Assembly (NCBI GenBank): GCA_002104985.1
Contig: MCGO01000021.1
Span: 186,001 to 250,000, forward strand
Reading direction: 5' to 3'
Source of the DNA: Rhizoclosmatium globosum
Taxonomy: Eukaryota > Chytridiomycota > Chytridiomycetes > Chytridiales > Chytriomycetaceae
DNA: 64,000 nucleotides
The notes under the pieces: generated by a model
What the model saw: the letters and a program-made list of their open reading frames with translations, nothing else
What the model was told of the DNA's origin: nothing
Databases searched by the model: none
Position numbers and translations under genes: made by a program
Shown: positions 23,716 to 33,210 of the stretch, one piece after another
Layout: every line of letters starts with the position of its first letter
How positions within the stretch are numbered: position 1 is the first letter of the stretch

Positions 23716-25044
23716 TTACTTCTTCTTCTTGTTCTTGTTCTTATTGCCGCCCATCATATTTTTGAAACCTTCCAGTCCCCCCTTCTTTCCTCCAGTAGAA
23801 GAGGCAGACGATGCTGTGGCAGGAGTTGTCTCAGCAACAGGTGATGGCGCATCAGACTTTTTGAACAAGTTGGATGCTCTTTGTGCCAATGAAGGAGAAG
23901 TCTTCTTTTCCGATGAGTTGATAGAACTTGTATCTTTGATGGTAGGAGTAGTAGGAGATGCAACGGCCACAACAGGTGTGGAAGCGACAATTGGAGTTGA
24001 TGGCTTTTGTACAGCTGCAATGACCGATGGAATGATTGGAACGGTTGCGGATTCCTTTGAAACAACTGGCTCAACAGCCTTCTTTCCAGCCACAACTTGT
24101 TCCACCTTTTCAGCAACCTTCTTTGAAGCTTGTTCAACCTTTTCAACAATCTTCTTTGCGACAACTGTGGGTTCCACTTTGGATTCCACAGTCTTCTTTT
24201 CAACGACTTCCACTTTTGGCACGACAACGTCAACAGCGGCAATCTGCTCCGACTTAACATCCTCGACCACTTTAAGCTGCTCAGCTTCAACATTCTGAAT
24301 CACAGGCGTAGGTTTGGTCTCTTCAACCTTTGGCTCAACTTTCTGCACCTCTGCCGGTTGAACCGTGACTGTAGATTCAGCGGCGACAGCAACAGTCTCA
24401 ACAGAAGCAATCACAGGTTGAACAGCTGGAGCGACGCGGATAGGCTCAGTAGGAATGAAAGTGAACACATTGTTTTCGTTTCCATGATCATCAAACTGAG
24501 TTGGGTTTGCAGCCGAAGTCTTCCAGATGCCGTCAACGACAAACTGTTAAGTAGAATATGAGTTAGCGATAAGCAATCGGTTCAATTTGAGAAGGAAGAG
24601 ATCGAAAAAGCCGAACTTCTTATCATTTGATTTGATTCCCACCAACCAACACTTGCCTTGTACATGATTCTGTCACCGGGCTGCACGGAATCGTCGAGAA
24701 GGACTTTTGCCGACTAGAAAGAAAGAGAGAACGTCAGCGACTGATTTGGGCATGAGCAAATCAGGGTTATCAATCAGGGTGTTTCCTGCTGCGCACCAAC
24801 AAGCAAGTGCAAGTGCAACTAGACAGAGAGCTACTCTACTCACAAAGAGTGATCCATCTGCATTCTTCTCGAGTTCGATGCTCTGGGCCCACGAATCAAA
24901 CTCGCCCGTGACAACAACCCGATCCGTGGGACCACTCGCCGCCCATTCAAAGACGGCGATCTTACGCCCGGCCTTTGATGCAGACAGGTCTTGTTGGTGG
25001 TGGTGGTTGAGTTCGAGCGACGGGGCTGTGGCGGTTGGGTTCAT
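23716..25044 (-). CDS. CBM48 (AMPK-beta-type glycogen-binding) domain protein with long Val/Lys/Glu-rich tail
   Basis: Three exons: 25044-24844, 24713-24657 and 24543-23716, about 360 residues. The first 130 residues contain a CBM48 fold: AVFEWAASGPTDRVVVTGEFDSW, then ADGSLF, ALLDD-type loop, GDRIMYKFVVDGIWKTS and FDDHGNENNV. This matches the AMPK-beta/Crp1-Mdg1 class that binds glycogen-like glucans. The tail is low-complexity (VEKVEQASKKVAEKVEQV) and ends in KNKNKKKK. Intron 2 uses a GC donor (AAG|GCAAGT). The ATG at 25044 is preferred over upstream in-frame codons because a TATA box lies at 25219-25228, so those codons would fall too close to it. No kinase-interacting domain of true AMPK beta subunits is seen. 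Confidence 0.8.
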
Positions 25045-25218
25045 TGCGATGGAAAGTGCGATGGAAAGTGCGAGGGAAACAAGGGATTTTGGTGCTGTGT
25101 TTTTTTGTTTGGAGGGCTTCGCTTGGCCGCTCTCGGACGGGACTTGTGACTCCAAACAATTCAAAGGCTCAAAATAACGGAATCCTGCTTTTTCTCTCTC
25201 GCACTCATCCATCAATCC

Positions 25219-25228
25219 GTTTTATACC
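25219..25228 (-). promoter_or_regulatory. TATA box of the CBM48 gene
   Basis: Minus strand reads GGTATAAAAC. It lies about 175 bp before the chosen ATG in the 320-bp divergent region shared with the Whi3-like gene. Confidence 0.45.
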
Positions 25229-25367
25229 CAAGCCTTTTCATCCATAACGGATCCATTCATTGGAATATACCCTCCCATCTGTGAATCCAAGTCTGCTGCA
25301 TCCATCGCATCTCTTTATTATTTCTCCGTTCTGCATCTTCAGTTCTTCTGCACTTGACTCTCATATC

Positions 25368-27266
25368 ATGATACCACCAAACATGGATCAGTTTGATCCC
25401 TTTGCATTGTATCCTCAGCTGTCTCATGCCTCCAATGTACGTGTTTGTCCCCCTGTCCTTCAGTCCCATCCCGCCCATACCTACCCTCTCACTTTCCCAC
25501 CGTCAATACTCACCCGCCGGATACTCTAGGACCCTGACGAAGAAATTTCTACAATCTTTGTTGTTGGCCTCCCTGAAGATATGCAGGAGAGAGAATTCCA
25601 AAATATGGTGAGTAAACAACTTTGTTTTGACATCTCAAGATCTGACTTCACATCACATCCCTTCCTCTGTATAGTTTATCTTTGCACCTGGCTTTGAAAG
25701 CGCTACTCTTCAGCAGTCTATAAACTCAGATGAAACTTACAACAATAAGAGTGTGGTGAGTTTATTTGACACTTCTTTCCTCAAAGTATTCACATTCTAT
25801 CAACTAGATTGGATTAGCAAAGTTCCGCACTAGAAACGAGGCAAACTATGCACGAGACTCTCTTAACGGTCGCGTTGTTGACAACGAACGCGGCTGTATC
25901 CTCAAGGCCGAAATTGCCAACAAGAATCTTCTCATCAAGCGTAACAATATCGCGTCCCATACCTCTGCCAACGGAATCCCAACCCCTTGTGACTTGACCT
26001 CCCAGTTTACTGTTACACAACAGAAACCAAATCAGCAACCCTCTGCCTTATATGCCCCCTTGTCTGCAACAACTAGTCCCGTCCTCTTGGAAAACGGTTC
26101 TAAGCCTCAACAAACCCAAGCTCCCAACTTATCCCTGAGAAAAATTCAAGAGTTCCAACCTTCAATGAACTCTGCCTTTAATGGATACACATCTCCAGTC
26201 CCCTGGGATATTCTGAATGAAGATGTACCCAGTGAACCCTTATCGTCCTCCTTCAACACACGTCGTATGGACCTTCGCATCAACACAGACACACCATCTC
26301 TCCTAAACCTCGAATCTGCTGACACAAGCACTGACAAGAACATGACAACATGTCGTAACTCTCCCACCGGTCTTGACAACGAACCACTTGAGATTCTGAC
26401 GGCCGCACCTCAACACATTCTTTCTTCCACACAACAGCACTCGCTCAATTTCCCGTCCCGTACAAACAGCATTGCATCTGCATTTGACCATGATGACGGA
26501 GTTGTTGGTAGCACCGGAACAGCTTTTGTGAATAGGGTGGCGGTTCGCATGGGAAGTGATCGTGGATTCAATAGCGCGTTATTTTGTAGCGACTCTTTGT
26601 GGGCGGGGAGTGCTGGACCCAATTCAGTTTCGGGTATGTCGGCAACTCGAGCATGAAAATGGCGGTGGATTTAATAATAGCAATAATGGTTGTATGGTGA
26701 ATGGAATGTATGCTGGTGGTGGTGGTAATATGATGCAGCAGCAACAGCAATTTAGTAACTGTGGTGGTATGCCTTCTGTGAACATGTATGGCTCGATGGG
26801 GATGAATGGAACTGGTGGAGGGTTCAATGGTAGTTTGCCAACTCCAGCTAGTATTGCGGCAGCTGGGTATCGTTGTCCTGCCGATCAGAACCCTCCATGT
26901 AACACTTTGTATGTTGGCAACTTGCCTGTTCACACTAGTGAAGTTGAACTGCGCGAGTTGTTTTCTCGGTGTATGGGGTACAGAAGAATGAGTTTCCGTA
27001 TGAGAATGAATGGACCTATGGTGTTTGTTGAGGTTTGTTGTTTTCCTTTGTGGTTTGACTGTACGCTTAACGACTTGTTTTAGTTTGATAGCATTCCATA
27101 CGCGCAGCAGGCGTTGAGCGATTTGCATGGGACTCTGTTATCCAATTCTGTGAAGGGTGGAATCCGCCTCAGCTTCTCCAAGAACCCACTTGGTGTTCGT
27201 CCTACCCAGACATACTTCAACCAGAATGGGTCTTCTACTTGGGGTTGCCCTCTCCATCATTGTTGA
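25368..27266 (+). CDS. WHI3: Whi3-like two-RRM RNA-binding protein
   Basis: Exons 25368-25436, 25530-25607, 25675-25755, 25808-27032 and 27084-27266. RRM1 is spread over exons 2-4 ([19 protein letters not shown], then [19 protein letters not shown]). The C-terminal RRM is complete: [40 protein letters not shown] and the Whi3 hallmark [16 protein letters not shown]. The middle is Gln/Asn/Gly-rich, as in yeast Whi3, where it drives condensate formation around G1 cyclin mRNA. Two bases appear to be missing between about 26500 and 26660, where the frame moves from GSAGPN to GYVGNSS and then to [11 protein letters not shown]. The yeast function is established for the family; its role here is inferred. 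Confidence 0.87.
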
Positions 27267-27543
27267 CTCCTATTTCTGGTCTCTTTGGAGAAATGTGTAT
27301 GTAGATTGGTAGCCAGGGATTATAATTTCAGAGACTGTGTCGTCTCTTCTTATTGCCTGTAGATTGTATAGCGTTTCTCTTTTCGTATTCTTTTTCTTTA
27401 TCTTGATCTGAGGTGGACGTTGTTGCATGTTGAGTCGGAATCTCGTTGTATCATAATCATGCATATCACGAAATGCATCTTGCTGTTTGTTGAATATCGT
27501 CCATTAATACTTAATAAACTAATTTTTCTGTTTACTACCACAT
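27267..27543. other. intergenic region between convergent genes
   Basis: AT-rich 3' flank of the Whi3-like gene and of the minus-strand coiled-coil gene; includes an AATAAA-like run (AATAAACT near 27513). Nothing else seen. Confidence 0.4.
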
Positions 27544-28314
27544 TTAAGTCCCTAATTTTACAAATCGAGGTAGATACCCTTGCAATTGAAACCAGTTTCC
27601 TCTGAAATTCATCTTAGCATCCCTTAGATCTGCAAGAAGGTCATCCTTCACTGCTTTGAGTTCTTGCAAGTATTCATCATGTATCTTTTTATCAGCAGTC
27701 CCTTTCCCCAGCTGCATCATTGCCTGTTTGACCCCCATAACGCCGTCCAGTAACATTCTCAAATTCTGTTCACTTTGCCTTGTCTTTCTTTAGCTTCTGC
27801 CTCCATTCCCGCTACTCGCTTCTCCAAAGCCTCGACAAGTCCACTCAACGCTTCCTTCTCCCTTTCTAGCTTCATCACTACCCCTTCCTGTACGCCAGTA
27901 ATCTCTCTATCGATTCCAAGCACAGCTTCCTGGACCTTCGCTTGAATCATGAGTGCAACGTGTTGTTCAGTCCATTGGTTTGTTGTTGCTGTTGTTGGGC
28001 TTGGACGGTTTTTTCGACGTTTTGTTGGGTTTGGGAGTCTTGGATGTGGAGGCGAGCTGGCGAAGGATGAGGCGGGTTTCGTTTGTTGTTGCGGATGTGG
28101 TGAGTTCTAGCTGAGTGAGTCGGGAGTCGAGCTGGTCGATTGCTGATGCAGTTGCATCCAAGCGTTGAAGGAATGGTTGGAGGAGGGTGAGTATGTCGGA
28201 TGGGGTGAGAGTTGGAGGCGGCGGTGGAGGTGGAGGCGGAAGGGGTGCAGGCGTTAGTTGGATTTGTTGAAGTTGTGATTGAGTTGATGTGAGTTGCTGA
28301 GATATCGTTGACAT
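27544..28314 (-). CDS. Gln-rich, proline-rich coiled-coil protein, frame broken twice
   Basis: Three overlapping open stretches continue one another if single bases are restored. The first begins MSTISQQLTSTQSQLQQIQ, has a run of ten prolines, then a heptad-like helix (LLQPFLQRLDATASAIDQLDSRLTQLE). It should continue as a Gln-rich segment. The second (MIQAKVQEAVLGIDREITGV ... LEKRVAGMEAEAKERQ) is a clear coiled coil. The third (LRMLLDGVMGVKQAMMQLGKG ... LRDAKMNFRGNWFQLQGYLP) is helical. Frame changes fall near 27960-28040 and 27765. I recognise no family. The Pro-rich block beside coiled coils recalls actin or cytoskeletal adaptors, but that is only a resemblance. Confidence 0.5.
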
Positions 28315-28370
28315 TTATTTTGGAGGGATATGTGCTCGGATTGAAGATGCCTGTGATGGTGCGTTGATTA

Positions 28371-28850
28371 TTACAAACCGCGTTGTATCATGCCCTCACT
28401 CTCTCCGAATAGACTCTTCTCGGACCAATGTTTCGAAATTCCTAACGAGTCTTTGATTCGCTCCATCTCGGCCATTATGAATCGCTCCATTCCGGCGATT
28501 CGTTCACTGAGTCCTCGTGTTTCCATCAGCCCAACCAACGCTGCTTGCGAGTTGTGCTGAGTCGCATCAGCACTCATACTTGGTTTATAGATATTCCAGT
28601 CTTTTCTTTACCCCGATTCACTGGCTCGACATAATCTGGCGGAGCAACGCGTACAGTGTTCTTTATCCTAGGTGCCTCCGAGGTAGGAATATCTGCTACA
28701 GCACCTTCTTTTGATTGGTGAAGTTGCTGTTGATGTAATGGATGGAGAGGGTCGTTCTGATAGTCCATTGTGTTGATGGGAGGAAGTGCTCGAGGTCCAC
28801 TCGTTTGTCGCCATCGTCTCTGCAATTGTTCTAATTGAGACCGTGTAGGT
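28371..28850 (-). CDS. unrecognised small protein(s), two open stretches
   Basis: Two minus-strand open segments overlap by a few bases. The upstream one (28850-28574) reads SRLPTRSQLEQLQRRWRQ, then PPDYVEPVNRG. The downstream one (28577-28371, 68 residues) starts MSADATQHNSQAALVGLMET and continues with an amphipathic helix (ERIAGMERFIMAEMERIKDSLG). A gtaaag...accaag stretch could be an intron joining them, but the phases do not fit cleanly, so one base may be missing or they may be separate genes. No family recognised. Confidence 0.35.
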
Positions 28851-28869
28851 AATCTGCTGAAGTGTCTTG

Positions 28870-30270
28870 ATGATGAACGAGAATATCGTCATGGTCAAAC
28901 GTCAGGTATCCAGTTCGCATCAGTTAATTTCGAGAAGGAAAGAGGAAAGGAAATCCAAGGATTTACATTCGACACAAAGAAGCAAGTTTTCAAAAACGCC
29001 CAAGATGTGGGCCTTATACGATCGATATCATCGACAGTATGTGGCTAATCGACACGATGAAGAAAAGAAGTGGGTATACGACTCACGTCAGCCAGACTAT
29101 GCTACAACACGTTCGAAGCCTTCGGGTCGAGAAAGCGCTGAGAGTAAAATATACGCGCCTCAATCCACCAAGTCCAAGCCCACAGCCTCAAGGCATCGCG
29201 TAATATTCCGTTTATTTCGATTTCAAGCCCAACTTTAAAATAACCCAAATCAAGGTAGTCTTCCAAGAACTCTTTCTCTTCCACGAGCTCTGACTCCCAC
29301 TCAGCCCAAGAATCAACTCCCTCAGAAATCAGTAGCGGAGAAAGTTCGCGCCGTCACTCTGAAACTTATGAAGATGTCCGCGACCTAAACACAAAGCTTT
29401 GGAAGATGGCTAAAGAAACAAAACCAAGTCCATCCTCAAAAGACAGACAACTACGTTACTTATTTGACGAATCAATCGACTGCATGTTTCGGTAAATACC
29501 CCAACAATCCGAAACCCTGTTCAACCAAAAAAACCTAGACATCACTTAACCCACCACCCCGCACCTCCAAACCCCTCCGCCCGAAATCGCATCCCACATG
29601 CAAGAAAACAACGTCGTGTTCCCACACCCGCGACAATACAAGACTCGCGCGGATATGCAGAACTCAATTGGCCACGACGGCGTCAAATTCGATGGAATGG
29701 TTCCGTTCCTGCACCCATCTGAACAAATGAATATCTTGAAAGCGAGGGAGAAGAAATTTTGTTGAATCGGTGGAGAGAGACATGGGTTTGTTTTTTTACT
29801 GCTCCTACTTCCAAAAATGGCGACAAATAATATTAATTTCATTAAGGATGCGGTACGGCCGCCACGTCCAGGGTGGCATGAGATGCGCGGACCTGGGTTC
29901 GCGGAAGAAGCGAAACGGGCGAGGGAGTTACTCGTTTCGCCAGGTTTTGTGGAACTTTAATTAACTCATCACGCTCAGATAGTTTTTGCTCTATAGATTT
30001 ACAACGAGCTTCCAACAGACTCGGTTAGCGATTTTAGAGCTTTGGAGGACAGAGGTGACGGATCGAGTTCTGTTTCATCCACCCATCCAAGACGATGACG
30101 TTGACGAGTTGGGCGTGTTTGGAGAGGAAAGACGGAACACAAGTGGATTGGCGGAAGTGAGGAGAATGGAGGGAGAAGCTTTACGAGCACCAATTCGAGG
30201 AGGTGAAGGAACGATTGGGTTGGCTCCCTGGACGGCAAGTGGAATGCGACGAGCAACCAAGATGGTATAA
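28870..30270 (+). CDS. unrecognised multi-exon gene, partly out of frame
   Basis: Several stretches are open and read like protein. 28870-29209 includes KMWALYDRYHRQYVANRHDE. A likely 49-bp intron (29210-29258) leads to 29259-29491, with SSKNSFSSTSSDSHSAQES and DRQLRYLFDESIDCMFR. A third segment around 29605-29760 reads NNVVFPHPRQYKTRADMQNS and DGMVPFLHPSEQMNIL. A last segment up to 30270 ends in APWTASGMRRATKMV. The junctions after 29491 are not resolved and at least one frame break is likely. I do not recognise a domain. Its start overlaps, on the other strand, the small gene at 28371-28850, so the first exon is uncertain. Confidence 0.4.
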
Positions 30271-30286
30271 ATAAAATTCATTCCGT

Positions 30287-31574
30287 TTATTCATCTGCGG
30301 TAGCTTCCTCCGCCTTCTTTTGCTTCTTGTTGTGAGGTTTTCCTTCACCACCCTTTTTGTTGCCCCCACCCCTTCCATCGAAATGCGATGCCTTCCTTTC
30401 TTTCACTTCCTCAACTTTTCGCTTCTTGTCTCCCTTCTTTTCTCCACCTTCATTGACTTTCTTCTCCTTGGCCTTATCGTCGTTTTTCTTTTGATTCACG
30501 AGATTCCTTCCGTGGATCTACAAAATGCAATTAGTGCCTGATAACAATCAAGAAAACGGATGAGAAAACACTCACACTCTCCAGATTGAACTTTTTCAGT
30601 TCGTAGTAACGCTCTACAACACTGATGGTACAAATGCTTTTGAAGACTTCCACAATAATACAGAGATCCGGGTTTTTGAGATCAACCGTGTGTGGAACGG
30701 TGCAGTCGCAATTGCAGCGAGTTGTGGAGTAAGGTTTCCGGTCCACAGTCTCGTTGTTTCTACGAGAGAATACAACTGCAAACTGATGGAAAAAGTACAA
30801 GTAAATAACAAACGCGGATAACAAAGCCTCAAATAAAATACCTTCTTTGGCTCCATGCCTTCCCCCGAAAAGTACTTTGGAAGGACTCGGTTTGCCATGG
30901 GGATAATCTGGTCCATGAAGCAAGACATGATTCGGCAGCAGGCAAGATACGTTGCATGTATTTCGTCTTTTGGATCTTGGATTCATTCAAGTCGTTGAGG
31001 ATAAACTGGACAAGAGTTGTAGGACAGACAGATTCTATGAAAATAGAGAGTTAAGGTAGAGCCAAACCAAAAACACGCATTACTGTGACATCGGACAAAG
31101 AGACAGCATTCAATGCCAACTTGCATCCATCTGAATCGATGCGCATTCTTCTTTACAGGTTTCTTGAATTCAGCAACTTCCTTTGCAAATGCATCTTCGA
31201 TTGAAAGACCTTCTTCCTTTCCGTCATCGTCATCATCGTCGTCGTCGTTATCGAGTTTCGTTTCTTCCTCGTCTGGCTTGAACTCGCCATACAGTTTGTT
31301 GCCGTAATCTTCGAGGAGACCCATCAGTTCTCGAGTGGCTTGTTGTTCCTTGTTTCGGGTGCAGAAGCCGAGGATTCCCTGCATTTTGGGCTGGACGGAT
31401 TTGCTGCGGGCTGGATTTGGAGGGTTGGTTGATTGGTTGGATGGTTCGACTGAGACTAGGGAGCTTACCCAACTGATGCTGCTTCGCAAAGTGGGATACC
31501 TTAGATGCGTTACAGTTAGCTTGCAGATACAAACAGCCTACGTGATTCGCCCTCACCTTCTTCTCTTCCCCCAT
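30287..31574 (-). CDS. TAN1: TAN1/THUMPD1-like tRNA acetyltransferase adaptor (THUMP domain)
   Basis: Exons 31574-31557, 31499-31469, 31378-31084, 31034-30842, 30782-30576 and 30527-30287. Family blocks appear in order: GILGFCTRNKEQQATRELM near the N-terminus, a poly-Asp insert, VGIECCLFVRCHKSVCPTTL, YMQRILPAAESC, and the THUMP core FAVVFSRRNNETVDRKPYST, VDLKNPDLCIIVEVF, ISVVERYYELKKFNLES. The protein ends in a long Lys-rich tail. Tan1 binds tRNA and guides Kre33/NAT10 to make N4-acetylcytidine-12 in tRNA-Ser and tRNA-Leu. One base seems missing near 30930, and the phase between exons 2 and 3 does not fit, so the extreme N-terminus is uncertain. Confidence 0.85.
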
Positions 31575-31705
31575 CGTGGATAGTTCGTTGAGAAAAAAAC
31601 AAAAAACACACATAACAATGATTCCATTTTATTGATTCATTCAAATGAAGTCACGGATATATGAGAACCCTGTTCCAGTTCAATTTCCCGCAATGATGGT
31701 CCAAT

Positions 31706-32315
31706 TTACTTTTGGTGGAACTCAAGGTCCTTCAAGAAGTTGAGACGGTCCTGGAGAACCTTCTTCTCAGCGGCTGGCATGTCTCTATATTTTGATATAA
31801 AAGTCAGTGACTGATCTGTCTGATTTGATTTTTGATGTGAGTGGATGTTGACGGTTGGTTTGATGGTTGTTCACTTTGATCCAATTGACTCCCACTCTCT
31901 CGTCGCCCCTCTCATGGCCACCGTCTTGACCCCTTCCAACAATCCTGACTGGCCACTCCATCACGATCCCGTCCTCTGAGTGTAATCGACCGACTCTTTT
32001 TCGCACAACTGATTTGGCCAGAAAAAGCAGCACCATGTCACCACACAAACAGCAACAAGCAAATACTCACGGGACCCAGAGGTTGTACCACAAGAAACCA
32101 GCCCAGAGAGCAACTGGGTAGATGAGTCTGAACTGGTACTTGACGTAGACAGCGTCCCAGACCTGGCCAAGAGTAGAGTTGGCGTTCAAGTGGCCGATCT
32201 TTGGAAGGAGGGCACCGATGGACTCGGCGGAGAAGGCTCCAACGGTTCTTCCAGTGGACAAGGCGCGGGCGGAGGCGCGTGCGGCGGAAGGGCGGAAGCT
32301 GCGGAGTCCCAACAT
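31706..32315 (-). CDS. small mitochondrial inner-membrane protein, unidentified
   Basis: Two exons, 32315-32071 and 31784-31706, joined in phase, giving about 107 residues. The N-terminus is a textbook mitochondrial presequence (MLGLRSFRPSAARASARALS). A single membrane span follows (FRLIYPVALWAGFLWYNLWV), then a short helix with PAAEKKVLQDRLNFLKDLEF. Size and layout match supernumerary respiratory-chain or ATP synthase subunits, but I cannot assign one. It lies about 230 bp from the ATP synthase subunit f gene in the same direction, which is suggestive only. Strong codon bias suggests high expression. Confidence 0.75.
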
Positions 32316-32547
32316 TTTGCTGTTTTTTTGTGATTCTTGAAGAAGAAGATGAAGAAACATGTAGAACAACTCTCTCTCTTTCTTTATCGGTTTATTCACA
32401 CAAGGACTCTCAACACACATTCAATCACTGCGATCTGATCAACTTGATTCAATGCCTCCTTCCCTTCCTCATTACAAACAAACTCGATACAATAAAAGAA
32501 ATGATTTCATGGGTTCAAAGTATAGCCCATCACAGAGGGGTAACTGT

Positions 32548-33054
32548 TTAGTGGAACTCGGTGGTTGGGTGGTAGTGCTAAAGTGTGAGGCAAGGATTAG
32601 TAACGCGTACTTAATGACTAGATGGGGGAATGACAAGATCCGATTGATTTGATGAACGACTCCGCTGCAATGTCTTCCTTTGCCAACACGATCGCATCCA
32701 GACTTCGAATCTTCCCGGATAGAGACAAGAGAGAAACAGAGACACAGATGATACGTACGCCGCCCTTGAAGTAGGCCAAGTAGTAGCCGAGGGGCACCAT
32801 GACACCAAGGAAGTGAAGGACAGGCACAAAGGAGTCCTTCTTGAGGTAGCGCTCGTAGTAGGCGTCTTTGAAGGAGGAGGCACAGTGGCTGGGCGTGGAC
32901 CCTTTGGCACGTTCTGGTAGAAGTTCTTCATTGCGGAGAAGAGCTCTGGGTGGGCCTGTGGGTGGGCCGACTGAAGACGACCGAGCTCCTTCAACGAGGA
33001 CACGTGTGGTGGGATGATGGACGTCGACTTGAAGCGGCGGAACACAAGTGACAT
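32548..33054 (-). CDS. ATP17: mitochondrial ATP synthase subunit f
   Basis: Two exons, 33054-32759 and 32577-32548. After a short presequence (MSLVFRRFKSTSIIPPHVSS) come the family motif MKNFYQNVPKGPRPATVP, the segment FKDAYYERYLKKDSFVPVLH and one membrane helix (HFLGVMVPLGYYLAYFKGG). A nine-codon last exon (HYHPTTEFH) follows. Subunit f sits in the Fo stalk base and helps dimerise ATP synthase. One base is missing near 32880 between VPPPS and FKDAYY; adding it restores the family sequence. The tiny last exon is supported by the YYLAYFKGG|HYHP match to the usual Tyr/His ending. Confidence 0.85.
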
Positions 33055-33210
33055 CGTTGTTGGTTGGTTGTTGGTTGTGTGTGAAAAAAGAGAGGTGAGG
33101 GAAGAAACAGCCAAAAGCGAAAAAAGGTGTTTGCTCCTGTTCCTGCCCTTCTCCTACCTAATACCTAATAGCTAACTTCCACTAGTAGCACCACCACCCA
33201 CCTGCATATA

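Noticed and set aside
23729..24298. 189-residue plus-strand open frame
   Set aside because: Antisense shadow of the Val/Lys/Glu-rich tail of the CBM48 protein; low-complexity codons give few stops on the other strand.
26568..27128. 186-residue minus-strand open frame rich in Thr, His and Ile
   Set aside because: Opposite the Gln/Asn-rich centre and RRM2 of the Whi3-like gene; the plus strand has clear conserved motifs.
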